35,918 nucleotides of DNA, from positions 1 through 35,918 of the forward strand of contig DJRG01000097.1 of the NCBI GenBank assembly GCA_002438845.1, written 5' to 3'. Positions 1-7,242 of the stretch are shown in pieces. Numbering within the stretch: position 1 is the first letter of the stretch; each line of letters starts with the position of its first letter. A program made the translations under genes and the position numbers. The stretch comes from Bacteroidales bacterium UBA6366 (GTDB taxonomy: Bacteria > Bacteroidota > Bacteroidia > Bacteroidales > UBA932). The notes under the pieces were generated by a model. It saw only the letters and a list, made by a program, of their open reading frames with translations. It had not been told where the DNA came from and ran no database searches.

Positions 1-594
1 TACAACTTCCTTGACGGTAAGTTGGGAGTTGACCACCTGATCTGCATGGCGCACGCGTACGTGAAGTTCAAGAAGGCCCACAATCTGGGCAAGGACGCTT
101 CCGCAATCCGGTTCATAGAACTGATGGAGAGACTGTACGAGTTGGAGCGGGGGTACAAAGCCAGAGGCTATACCGAGCGGCAGATCTACAAGGCGCGCCA
201 GTCGGCGGAGACCTCAGATATAGAAAGACGACTGAGAGCCCTGCTGGCCGAGGAGCTAAAGAAGGAGAACCCGAAACGGAGCTACTACATGGAACAGGCG
301 CTGAGCTACTTCGACCACTTCAAGGACGGCCTTTTCCTTTACCGCAATGACGGCAACTATCCTATAGACAACAACCTCGCGGAGCGTCAGGTCCGCCCGT
401 TCACGGCGATGCGGAAAGTGATCCAGCACTGCGGCAGTGACGAGGGCGCGGAGATGATAGCAGTCTACCTAAGTGTGGTGAGCACGGTGAAACTTGCGGG
501 CGTGTCGGTGTGGCGTTTCTTCGGAGACTTCTTCGAGGACGTGGTGACAGGCGGAAGCAAGCATCTTGGACATCTGAGATTGTCACCTGCATAG
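1..594 (+). CDS. IS66 family transposase (TnpC), C-terminal part, 5'-truncated by the window edge
   Basis: The frame is open from base 1 and ends in TAG at 592-594, giving about 197 visible residues. The visible part matches the end of the IS66 DDE transposase domain plus the short IS66 C-terminal element. The segment NNLAERQVRPFTAMRK at about 125-140 is the characteristic region carrying the last acidic catalytic residue, and it is followed by a GSDEGAEM stretch. IS66 transposases are normally about 500 residues, so about 60% is missing to the left. A TTG at 22 could be mistaken for a start, but coding continues in frame upstream of it (YNFLDGK), so the gene clearly begins outside. The C-terminus looks intact and the inverted repeat follows about 96 bp downstream, as expected for an undamaged right end. 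Confidence 0.9.
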   Translation, partial: YNFLDGKLGVDHLICMAHAYVKFKKAHNLGKDASAIRFIELMERLYELERGYKARGYTERQIYKARQSAETSDIERRLRALLAEELKKENPKRSYYMEQALSYFDHFKDGLFLYRNDGNYPIDNNLAERQVRPFTAMRKVIQHCGSDEGAEMIAVYLSVVSTVKLAGVSVWRFFGDFFEDVVTGGSKHLGHLRLSPA

Positions 595-690
595 AAAAGT
601 AAAAAAAAATAATCAACAAGAAATACCAAAAACGGACAATTATTGGCCTGGCGACGGGTCGAGAGATAGCTATGTCTCTGGCTTTGAGCC

Positions 691-713
691 GGGTCCAAAA
701 ATTGACCACTAAC
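691..713 (+). repeat. IS66 right terminal inverted repeat
   Basis: These 23 bp end in TTGACCACTAAC. They are the reverse complement of 897-919 with one mismatch, and the same motif recurs with three differences at 2211-2233. The position about 100 bp after the transposase stop fits an IS66 right end. The exact outer boundary is inferred from where similarity stops. Confidence 0.75.
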
Positions 714-896
714 CTAACAGGCGGCCACTCTTCATAGAGTTCAAGATAGTAAAGTCCCCCCCCCCCTCAATCCTTCCATAAATTATATCTTCACAAAATT
801 GACAAATAATTCCGAATATTCAAAGGCTTCCATTGGAAATTTTTGCAATATAAAGAAGAATATCTATAACCAATCAAGTAGTGCGAAATAATAAAC
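714..896. other. Spacer between two outward-facing IS66 ends; no gene seen
   Basis: These 183 bp lie between the right end of one IS66 copy and the left end of another. No plausible ORF is visible. The stretch is AT-rich and contains an uninterrupted run of 11 C at 756-766 and one GAATATTC octamer (814-821). It may be original target DNA or the residue of an older insertion. Confidence 0.6.
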
Positions 897-919
897 GTTA
901 GTGGTCAAATTTTGGACCC
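897..919 (+). repeat. IS66 left terminal inverted repeat (second copy)
   Basis: It begins GTTAGTGGTCAAA and ends GGACCC. It is in inverted orientation to 691-713 with 22 of 23 bases matching. It precedes the small IS66 ORF remnant at 961 by about 40 bp, which is the expected arrangement at the left end of such elements. Confidence 0.75.
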
Positions 920-960
920 TAAGGAAATCCCCTTACCTTAGCCGGAAAAAAACGAGAGCA

Positions 961-1110
961 ATGTACAGCGGCGAAGACTTGAAGCGATTCTATGTTGATA
1001 CCAGAGCGAGTGCGGCCCTGCGGGATGACAATGCGTACGTACTGCGGCAGGAACAACGTGCCTTACAGGGTGATGGAGAACTTTGTACACAAAACGCTAA
1101 CGCTTCGGCA
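961..1110 (+). pseudogene. Frameshifted remnant of the first small IS66 ORF (TnpA-like)
   Basis: Reading from ATG 961 gives MYSGEDLKRFYVDT, the usual N-terminus of the small helix-turn-helix-like ORF in Bacteroidota IS66 elements. The continuation expected of that family (GMTMRTYCGRNNVPYRVMEN) is found in the +1 frame at about 1022-1081. A frameshift around 995-1020 therefore separates the two halves. Similarity ends soon after, and about 60% of the normal ORF and all later IS genes are missing. The family assignment is from memory of typical IS66 accessory proteins. Confidence 0.65.
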
Positions 1111-1176
1111 ATCACCTAAACCACGAAAAATCACGACGCTAATCACAAGAAGTCCTCTGATTTGGATATTTTTTAC

Positions 1177-1184
1177 TACCTTTG
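1177..1184 (+). promoter_or_regulatory. Possible Bacteroidota -7 element (TACCTTTG)
   Basis: It is a perfect match to TAnnTTTG lying 82 bp upstream of the DUF3990 gene start. No TTTG -33 element is found at 19-21 bp spacing, so this is a weak call. The region from 1115 to 1266 holds nothing else recognisable. Confidence 0.3.
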
Positions 1185-1266
1185 GAAGTATGTTTTATGG
1201 CTGTTTACAGACCTGTGAGCCAAATGCGCCGGCTCGGTATAGCCATCCAAATAATAGTAACGTGCT

Positions 1267-1737
1267 ATGACAGAAGAAACACCGATAATTATCTATCGTG
1301 GTACAAATACCGTGGTGAAGAACCCTGAGGTTCGCGTTGTGGGGTACAACAAGGACTTCGGTTTTGGTTTTTATTGTACACGTTATGAACGACAAGCGCA
1401 ACGTTGGGCTATTTCAAAACGAAATCCTCATATCGCCTGTGTTTATGAATATGCACCAAATAAGGATTTAAAAGTCAAAACGTTTGCAGAAATGACTGAT
1501 GAATGGCTTGATTTTGTCGCCGCTTGTCGTCATGGCAAGACTCATGCTTACGATATAGTTGAAGGTCCTATGGCTGATGATGAGGTGTGGGACTATGTTG
1601 AGGATTTTCTATCTGGCCGCATCACATGCGAGGCTTTTTGGGCGTTGGCAAGATTCAAACATCCTACGCATCAGATTTTATTTTGCACTGACACGGCTCT
1701 TGACACTCTTAGCTTTAAATCGTACTATCAACTATGA
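1267..1737 (+). CDS. DUF3990-family protein, putative toxin-like (ADP-ribosyltransferase-like)
   Basis: The product has 156 residues and no signal peptide or membrane segment. The N-terminus carries YRGT (10-13), followed by DFGFGFYCT (38-46) and a helix with QAQRWA. A YDIVEGPMADDEV block (about 95-107) and HQILFCTDTALDTL near the C-terminus complete the pattern I associate with DUF3990. The YRGT plus GFGFYxT arrangement resembles ADP-ribosyltransferase-like folds, and DUF3990 proteins often sit in small toxin-antitoxin-like cassettes, usually beside DUF3791 proteins. No DUF3791 ORF is seen upstream here. The next gene overlaps it by 4 bp (ATGA), so the two are translationally coupled. Base composition is clearly lower in G+C than the chromosomal neighbours, and IS66 ends flank the pair, which points to horizontal acquisition. 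Toxicity is inference only. Confidence 0.7.
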   Translation: MTEETPIIIYRGTNTVVKNPEVRVVGYNKDFGFGFYCTRYERQAQRWAISKRNPHIACVYEYAPNKDLKVKTFAEMTDEWLDFVAACRHGKTHAYDIVEGPMADDEVWDYVEDFLSGRITCEAFWALARFKHPTHQILFCTDTALDTLSFKSYYQL

Positions 1738-2201
1738 GCAACAAATATTTTCCTGACGAGCAGATCTCTTTTGACGATCTCTATTTTGTCTGCTACATGA
1801 TAGAACGGGTCGCGCGAAGATTACATCGGCATAATCTCTATGTGGTGGAATGCCTTGGCTATGAAGGGCTGCTGCATGAGCTTTCAATAGCCGGAACTAG
1901 TCACTGTCTTAATCCAGAGCAGGTTGAAAGTGAATGGATAGATCAATATAAAATGTCAAGAGGTGACTTTTATGTGACTGATGTTGATCCAAGATTCACT
2001 GACAAATTCCCGTCGACTACGCAGATGGGCAAAGTATACGCCAGGCTTATTAAATCGGTCGACGATGATGACAATCTGCCGGTCACCATACGTAAAGTCT
2101 ATGGTTCTCCGATTTGCGACACCATTGACAATTACAACACCGGTGCTTACTACGAACCAAGTTATGTTCAGACACGCGCATTCATTGATGGCCGTTTTTG
2201 A
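1734..2201 (+). CDS. Unknown protein coupled to the DUF3990 gene (possible antitoxin or partner)
   Basis: The product has 155 residues and is predicted soluble. Its start overlaps the stop of the DUF3990 gene in an ATGA junction, so co-translation is likely. The first half is helical (DDLYFVCYMIERVARRLHRH, then VVECLGYEGLLHEL), a layout loosely like the small DUF3791 proteins that commonly accompany DUF3990. The second half contains GKVYARLI and a C-terminal IDNYNTGAYYEPSY segment. I recognise it only as a type of hypothetical protein found beside DUF3990 genes in Bacteroidota and assign no function. It shares the low G+C of its partner. The gene ends 9 bp before the solitary IS66-like end at 2211. 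Confidence 0.65.
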   Translation: MSNKYFPDEQISFDDLYFVCYMIERVARRLHRHNLYVVECLGYEGLLHELSIAGTSHCLNPEQVESEWIDQYKMSRGDFYVTDVDPRFTDKFPSTTQMGKVYARLIKSVDDDDNLPVTIRKVYGSPICDTIDNYNTGAYYEPSYVQTRAFIDGRF

Positions 2202-2210
2202 AGCAATTCT

Positions 2211-2233
2211 GTTAGCGGTCAAATTTTGAGCCC
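2211..2233 (+). repeat. Solitary IS66-like terminal repeat
   Basis: It begins GTTAGCGGTCAAA and differs from 897-919 at three of 23 positions, in the same orientation. No IS66 coding sequence follows. The region 2234-2419 has a short minus-strand ORF of 40 codons (2294-2416) of unknown meaning and otherwise nothing I recognise. Together with 897-919 it brackets the DUF3990 cassette as a direct repeat. Confidence 0.6.
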
Positions 2234-2419
2234 ACGTCATCATCAACTTTAGAATCCTGATTCACCATCTGACGTTTAGTCCGAACGGGGTTTCTACGCT
2301 GTGTCTTTACAATGATATTCAATACCTTCCTGCAAGCTAACCTGAACCGTAACTGACTCGCCTGCCTGCCGCATGGCGGGGAACTTCACAATCCTGTAAC
2401 TTAGTTTTTCAAGCATATT

Positions 2420-3592
2420 ATGAATCCAAACATTCTGGCCGCGCTCCCGGGAGTGGCGGCGTGTGTCATCGTGACATTGATCTACCCGTTTGTGCTGCGG
2501 TATGCGATCAGGCACAATATTGTCGACAATCCTAACGCACGGAAGCTTCAGAGGACGCCGGTGCCGGTGTTCGGCGGAGTGGCGGTGTTCATGGGGGTGC
2601 TGCCGGCTGTGGTGGCCACGGGCATATTCTTTAATAACTTCCTGACCACCTCGGTGAACCTCTGCTCCATCACTGTGATGCTGGCGATCGGGGTGTGGGA
2701 TGACAGAAGGGATATCTCCGCCATATTCAGATTTACTGTGGAGATAATGATTGTCTTTCTGATGATGCTGGCGGCGGGACGTTTCATTGATGACTTTCAT
2801 GGGCTTTGGGGAATTCATGGCATACCGGGATACCTCGCCTGGCCGCTGTCAATTGTCGCCGGGGTGGGGATCATCAACGCCATCAACCTCATTGACGGAG
2901 TGAACGGGTATTCATCGGGGTATGTGATCGTGTCCTGCATTATGTTCGCGACGTTTTTCTTCCACTGCGGGATGGTCACTCTCGCGTGCCTCGCGCTGAT
3001 CGGAGTCGGATCGCTGATTCCGTTCTTCCTGCACAATGTGTTCGGCGGCAAGTCCAAAATGTTCATCGGGGACGGCGGCACGCTGATGATGGGGACTGCC
3101 ATCGCTTTCTTCGTGGCGAACTGCCTCTCATCCAGCAGTCCGGTGCAGGAACTGGAAGCGAAAAACTTCGGACTCATCGCGTTCACGCTTGCGGTCCTGA
3201 GCATCCCGGTGTTCGACACACTCCGGGTGATGTCAGTCCGCATCATAAGAGGCCACTCCCCTTTCCACCCCGACAAGACGCACCTCCACCATCTTTTCAT
3301 CGACATGGGCTTCTCACACTCAGGCACGACGGTGGCAATCCTTTCCATGAATATCATGACGGTTATCATCTGGTTCCTTTCATGGAAGCTCGGTGCGTCG
3401 ATCAACCTTCAGACCTACATCGTGGTCGCCCTCGGCATCCTCAACACCTTCGTCTTCTACAAATTCATGAAAGTGCAGGCCGCCCGTAATTCACGAATAT
3501 ACAAGTTCATGTGCCGCATCGGTTCACTCACCCACATCGGCCACACTCGTTTCTGGATGTTCATGCGCAACATCGTGGACCGGATGTCTTAG
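2420..3592 (+). CDS. Undecaprenyl-phosphate sugar-1-phosphate transferase (MraY/WecA/TagO family)
   Basis: The product has 390 residues and about ten membrane segments. The family transfers a sugar-1-phosphate (usually GlcNAc-1-P) from a UDP-sugar to undecaprenyl phosphate, the first membrane step of surface polysaccharide or O-antigen synthesis. Diagnostic cytoplasmic motifs are all present: DNPNARKLQRTPVPVFGG (36-53), the Mg-binding DDRRD (94-98), NAINLIDGVNG (153-163), GDGG (217-220) and the late HPDKTHLHH loop typical of WecA/TagO. MraY is less likely because the late loop is of the WecA type. The gene stands alone on the plus strand after the mobile patch. A TAACTTAG element at 2397-2404 could serve as a -7 box, but no -33 partner is visible. 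No polysaccharide genes adjoin, so the exact pathway is open. Confidence 0.88.
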   Translation: MNPNILAALPGVAACVIVTLIYPFVLRYAIRHNIVDNPNARKLQRTPVPVFGGVAVFMGVLPAVVATGIFFNNFLTTSVNLCSITVMLAIGVWDDRRDISAIFRFTVEIMIVFLMMLAAGRFIDDFHGLWGIHGIPGYLAWPLSIVAGVGIINAINLIDGVNGYSSGYVIVSCIMFATFFFHCGMVTLACLALIGVGSLIPFFLHNVFGGKSKMFIGDGGTLMMGTAIAFFVANCLSSSSPVQELEAKNFGLIAFTLAVLSIPVFDTLRVMSVRIIRGHSPFHPDKTHLHHLFIDMGFSHSGTTVAILSMNIMTVIIWFLSWKLGASINLQTYIVVALGILNTFVFYKFMKVQAARNSRIYKFMCRIGSLTHIGHTRFWMFMRNIVDRMS

Positions 3593-3617
3593 GTTTCATG
3601 ACATAAAGGGAAAGACT

Positions 3618-4001
3618 ATGCTCACAGTCACGCAGTTTCTGAACGAGAGGATGGACAGTGTCCTCAAAATGGAGAAGGACAACTCCGGGATGGTGCACCT
3701 ATTCCATGTGAACGACTCCTGGTCGGCGGTGGAGAAGTCGGCTTACTTCCTGTCACAGTTGGTGGCGTGCGATGTCATCACGCTGCTGGTCAAAGGACAC
3801 GACGCGATGCCGGCAAGGCAGATCGTGTTGGCGAGCGTGTCTGACAAGCCGCTCAACGAAGCGAACAAAAACTACTCGGTGGTATGGCATGGGGATGATT
3901 ATCTGGCGCTAAGGCCAAAGAATATTCCGACGCGATACACCGAGTGGCATCAAGAGAACATCGTCGACGACATCGAGGACGATGATTTCGAAGACTTATA
4001 G
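3618..4001 (+). CDS. Hypothetical protein with acidic C-terminus
   Basis: The product has 127 residues, predicted soluble, with no signal peptide. I do not recognise a family. The N-terminus is amphipathic helix (MLTVTQFLNERMDSVLKMEK), the middle is mixed alpha/beta, and the last 13 residues are strongly acidic (DDIEDDDFED). ATG at 3618 follows an AAAGGGAAAG stretch that could act as a ribosome binding site, 25 bp after the transferase stop, so the two genes may be co-transcribed. Its last 6 bp overlap the 3' end of clpX on the other strand. Codon use resembles the chromosomal neighbours, which supports a real gene. Confidence 0.6.
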   Translation: MLTVTQFLNERMDSVLKMEKDNSGMVHLFHVNDSWSAVEKSAYFLSQLVACDVITLLVKGHDAMPARQIVLASVSDKPLNEANKNYSVVWHGDDYLALRPKNIPTRYTEWHQENIVDDIEDDDFEDL

Positions 4002-5231
4002 CGAGTTTTCCAGCTTTGACTTCGCATAGTCAAGGGTGACTGTGAAGATCTTCTTGCGTGACGACGGGGCGTCGTACATCGCATCGTCGAAGATCTGCTC
4101 ACAGATCGAGCGCAGACCACGCGCGCCGAGTTTGTTCTTGATGGCAGTGTCGACAATGAGTTCCTTGACACCGTCCTCAATCTTCAGAGTCATTCCGTCA
4201 ATCTCGAACAGTTTGGAGTACTGCTTCAGGATGGCGTTCTTCGGCTCGGTCAGGATTCTCAGCAATGCCTCCCTGTCAAGGGCGTCAAGATAGGTGATGA
4301 CAGGAAGACGGCCGATGATCTCGGGGATCAGACCGTAAGCCCTCAAATCCTGGGCGTCGACATATTTAAGAAGATTCTGTTTGTCGACTACCTGCTTTTG
4401 GGCGGCTCCGAAACCGATCACCTGAGTGTTGAGTCTTTGGGCAATGCGTCGTTCGATTCCCTCGAAGGCGCCGCCGCAGATGAACAGGATATTCTGTGTG
4501 TTGACATGGATGAACTCCTGCTCAGGATGCTTGCGGCCTCCCTTCGGCGGGACATTGATGACATTGCCTTCAAGAAGTTTCAGCATGGCCTGCTGGACTC
4601 CCTCGCCGGACACATCACGGGTAATGGACGGATTGTCGCTCTTGCGGGCTATCTTGTCAATCTCATCTATGAAAACTATTCCCCTCTCGGCCTTCGCCAC
4701 ATCAAAATCAGCCTCCTGAAGAAGCCTCGTGAGGATGCTTTCGACATCCTCGCCGACATAACCGGCCTCAGTCAGGACTGTCGCGTCCACAATCGTGAAC
4801 GGCACATCGAGCAGTTTGGCTATCGTCTTGGCCAGCAGGGTCTTTCCGGTTCCGGTAGGACCTACCAGCAGAATATTCGATTTTTCCAGCTCCACCCCGT
4901 CGTCAGGACGGTCCACAAGGTTGTGGTTGATCCTCTTGTAGTGGTTGTAGACGGCCACGGCAAGCATCTTCTTGGCACGGTCCTGCCCGATTACATATTC
5001 ATCAAGGAACTCCTTGATCTCCACCGGCTTCTTCAAGGCCTCGAGTCTCCCCAATGGCTTTCCGTCCTTGGAGACGCCACCCAAGGAATCCTTGAGATAG
5101 TCGTGCGCAAGCTCCACGCAATCGCTGCATATAAAACCGTCCAGACCCTGAAGCAGGAACGGAACCTCACGCTCCGACCTGCCACAGAACATGCAGTGTC
5201 TTGTTGTTGTTCCTGTGTTCTTTTTAGGCAT
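3996..5231 (-). CDS. clpX: ATP-dependent Clp protease ATP-binding subunit ClpX
   Basis: The product has 411 residues, normal length. It is the AAA+ unfoldase that recognises tagged or partly folded proteins and feeds them to ClpP. The N-terminal zinc-binding domain has C13/C16 and C35/C38. Walker A GPTGTGKT is at 124-131 and Walker B FIDEID at about 187-192. The GGRKHPEQ (RKH) pore loop and the VIGFG segment that contacts ClpP are both present. ATG at 5229-5231 overlaps the clpP stop by one base (TAATG), so translational coupling is expected. It is the last gene of the tig-clpP-clpX group. No terminator is visible after it because a convergent gene overlaps its stop. Confidence 0.98.
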   Translation of the reverse strand: MPKKNTGTTTRHCMFCGRSEREVPFLLQGLDGFICSDCVELAHDYLKDSLGGVSKDGKPLGRLEALKKPVEIKEFLDEYVIGQDRAKKMLAVAVYNHYKRINHNLVDRPDDGVELEKSNILLVGPTGTGKTLLAKTIAKLLDVPFTIVDATVLTEAGYVGEDVESILTRLLQEADFDVAKAERGIVFIDEIDKIARKSDNPSITRDVSGEGVQQAMLKLLEGNVINVPPKGGRKHPEQEFIHVNTQNILFICGGAFEGIERRIAQRLNTQVIGFGAAQKQVVDKQNLLKYVDAQDLRAYGLIPEIIGRLPVITYLDALDREALLRILTEPKNAILKQYSKLFEIDGMTLKIEDGVKELIVDTAIKNKLGARGLRSICEQIFDDAMYDAPSSRKKIFTVTLDYAKSKLENSL

Positions 5232-5902
5232 TATTTGGATTTCTTAGTAAGAATCTCATCCACCATTCCGTACTCAAGAGCCTCCTGGGCTGTCATCCAG
5301 AAGTCCCTGTCGGCATCGGCAAACACTTTGTCGTAAGGCTGTCCGGAATGGCTGGAAATGATGTCGTAAAGTTCCTTGCGGGTCTTCTCGATCTCCCTGG
5401 CGGCGATCATGATGTCCGCGGCCTGTCCCTGCGCCCCGCCGAGAGGCTGATGGATCAGGACCCTGGAATGCGGCAGGCAGGAACGTTTGCCCTTCTCCCC
5501 CGCACAAAGCAGGACGGAGCCCATCGAGGCGGCCATTCCAGTACAGATCGTGGCCACATCAGGCTCGACAAGCTGCATCGTGTCGTAGATCGCAAGACCG
5601 GAGGTCACCTGACCACCCGGAGTGTTGATGTAGAGAGAAATGTCAGCGCTGGAATCAGTGGACGCAAGGAAAAGCAGCTGAGCCTGGATGATGTTGGCGA
5701 CATCATCATCAATCGGAACGCCAAGGAATATTATCCTGTCCATCATCAGACGGCTGAACACGTCCATCGAGGCCACATTCAGTTTTCTTTCCTCGATGAT
5801 GGTCGGATTGATGTAGGCATCCGTGGCCCTTTGATAGCGGTCAAGGGTCATGGAACTAAGTCCAAGACCCTTGGTCGCATATTTTTGGAATTCCTTGTCC
5901 AT
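5231..5902 (-). CDS. clpP: ATP-dependent Clp protease proteolytic subunit ClpP
   Basis: The product has 223 residues. It is a serine protease forming the double heptameric chamber that works with ClpX. The nucleophile lies in GMAASMGS (S126), the histidine in LPHSRVLIHQP (H145), and the aspartate in the DADRD segment at 196-200. The N-terminus is about 20 residues longer than the shortest ClpPs, probably a propeptide-like extension. It starts 2 bp after the tig stop and its own stop overlaps the clpX start, so all three are one transcription-translation unit. The arrangement tig-clpP-clpX is widely conserved. Confidence 0.98.
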   Translation of the reverse strand: MDKEFQKYATKGLGLSSMTLDRYQRATDAYINPTIIEERKLNVASMDVFSRLMMDRIIFLGVPIDDDVANIIQAQLLFLASTDSSADISLYINTPGGQVTSGLAIYDTMQLVEPDVATICTGMAASMGSVLLCAGEKGKRSCLPHSRVLIHQPLGGAQGQAADIMIAAREIEKTRKELYDIISSHSGQPYDKVFADADRDFWMTAQEALEYGMVDEILTKKSK

Positions 5903-5904
5903 GA

Positions 5905-7221
5905 TTACTTAAGTTCGCGGAATTTCTCCTCGGAGATCTTCTTGTTCTGAAGAGTGATCTTCTCCTTGACTGCGGCGATCACCTTCTCGTTCTCAACATT
6001 CTCCTCGATGTTGCGCATCTGCTTCTCGTCCTTGAGCATCTGAGCGGCGGCCTCGGTCAGGAGTTCCTCCGGAACATTGCCCATTCCGTACATGGCGTAC
6101 TGGTAGGCGGCGAAAGCCTTGGCGGCCTCAAGCATGTCCTTGTCCTCGACCTTGAGCTCGAACTTCTTCATCAGAGAGCCTCTCACAAGCTGCCAGCGGA
6201 AATCTCCGAGGAATCCGTCGAACTCCTTCTCGATCTCCTCCTTGGAGAACTTCTCCTTGTTGTTCTCGTAAAGCCATCTCTTGAGGAACGCCTCAGGAAC
6301 ATTCACATTGGCCTTGTCCACAAGGTATTTGCGAAGATCCTGAGAGAGTCTGTAATCAGCCTCCTGCTTATAGTTGGCCTCAAGTCTCTCGGCGATCTTG
6401 GCGTCGAACTCCTCGGTCGTCTTCACTGCATCCTTGCCGAAGACCTTGTCGTACGTCTCCTGGCATTCCGTGGCCGGAACGAATGTCTTGACATTCACCA
6501 CGGTCACATGCCAAACCGGATCAAGGGCGGCGAGTTCCTCCTTCTTCATCTTAAGCATTGAGGACCTGTCGGTCTCGTTGGTGAAGGCTTCGTTGACATT
6601 GACGTCGAACTGGTCATCAGCCTTTGCCCCAAGGAAGCTGTTCTTGGCATCACCTTCAACTTTACTTACCGCCACATATACTCCCTCGGCGGATTTCTCA
6701 CCCTGTGTGAAGTCAACTACCAGATAATCATCCTCTCCAGCAGTCTCGCCTTCCTCAAGCTGTCCGTACTGCCTGAGGATGCTGTCCTTCATCGCGGCCT
6801 TAGCCTTGTCCGTCACCTCGATCTTGTAATAAGGCAGCTTGTCATTCTTGTCCACGTCAATGTTGATCTCAGGAGAAAGTCCGAGGTCGAACTTGAACTC
6901 GAAATCGTTGCCGTCCTTCCACTCCTGCTCCTTCTGGGACTCGCTGGCGATCGGCTCGCCGAGAATGTGAAGGTTGTTGTCCTTGATGAACTTGTCGAGC
7001 TGCTCGGAGATGACACCGTTGATGGCCTCGTAAAGAGCCTGCTCTCCGTAGATCTTCTTCACAAGAGTGGCCGGAACCATTCCTTTGCGGAAGCCCTTGA
7101 AGTCAGCGTTCCTTCTGTAAGCGGAAAGCCTCTTCTTCTCCTGCTCAGCATAATCCTCCGCCTTGAGGGCGATCGTCAGTTCGATGTTAAGATCATCAAT
7201 TTGATTTTTAATTACTTCCAT
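5905..7221 (-). CDS. tig: Trigger factor (ribosome-associated chaperone)
   Basis: The product has 438 residues, normal for trigger factor. It binds near the ribosomal exit tunnel and shields nascent chains. The ribosome-binding signature GFRKGMVP is at about 44-51. It is followed by a divergent PPIase-like middle domain, as usual in Bacteroidota, and a long helical C-terminal chaperone domain rich in E and K. ATG at 7221 lies 21 bp downstream of the preceding phosphohydrolase stop in an AT-rich gap. It heads the tig-clpP-clpX group but could also be reached by read-through from upstream genes on the same strand. Confidence 0.96.
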   Translation of the reverse strand: MEVIKNQIDDLNIELTIALKAEDYAEQEKKRLSAYRRNADFKGFRKGMVPATLVKKIYGEQALYEAINGVISEQLDKFIKDNNLHILGEPIASESQKEQEWKDGNDFEFKFDLGLSPEINIDVDKNDKLPYYKIEVTDKAKAAMKDSILRQYGQLEEGETAGEDDYLVVDFTQGEKSAEGVYVAVSKVEGDAKNSFLGAKADDQFDVNVNEAFTNETDRSSMLKMKKEELAALDPVWHVTVVNVKTFVPATECQETYDKVFGKDAVKTTEEFDAKIAERLEANYKQEADYRLSQDLRKYLVDKANVNVPEAFLKRWLYENNKEKFSKEEIEKEFDGFLGDFRWQLVRGSLMKKFELKVEDKDMLEAAKAFAAYQYAMYGMGNVPEELLTEAAAQMLKDEKQMRNIEENVENEKVIAAVKEKITLQNKKISEEKFRELK

Positions 7222-7242
7222 GATTTTATAAATATTATTAAA

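Larger units (their letters stand above)
1..713 (+). mobile_element. IS66-family insertion sequence, right-hand part
   Basis: This is the 3' portion of an IS66-type element. It contains the C-terminal half of the transposase (1-594), about 96 bp of non-coding DNA, and a terminal inverted repeat at 691-713. The end assignment rests on a near-identical inverted copy at 897-919 (22 of 23 bases match after reverse complementing). The left half lies outside the window, so neither activity nor target-site duplication can be judged. Confidence 0.85.
897..1115 (+). mobile_element. Truncated IS66 left-end remnant
   Basis: The remnant comprises the left inverted repeat plus the start of the first small IS66 ORF. 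Recognisable similarity stops around 1090-1115, and no transposase follows before the DUF3990 cassette. It is therefore a decayed fragment, not a functional element. The right limit is approximate. Confidence 0.65.

Noticed and set aside
756..766. Run of 11 C as a phase-variation tract
   Set aside because: It lies in a spacer between IS ends with no gene or promoter close enough to be switched; may be a sequencing artefact.
2294..2416. Short minus-strand ORF (40 codons from ATG) before the WecA-family gene
   Set aside because: It might be a residue of an IS66 accessory ORF, but similarity is too vague and the open frame continues far upstream antisense to the transferase.
4398..5336. Plus-strand 312-codon ORF opposite clpX
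   Set aside because: It is the antisense frame of clpX and the end of clpP, which have complete motifs; the translation shows no family features.
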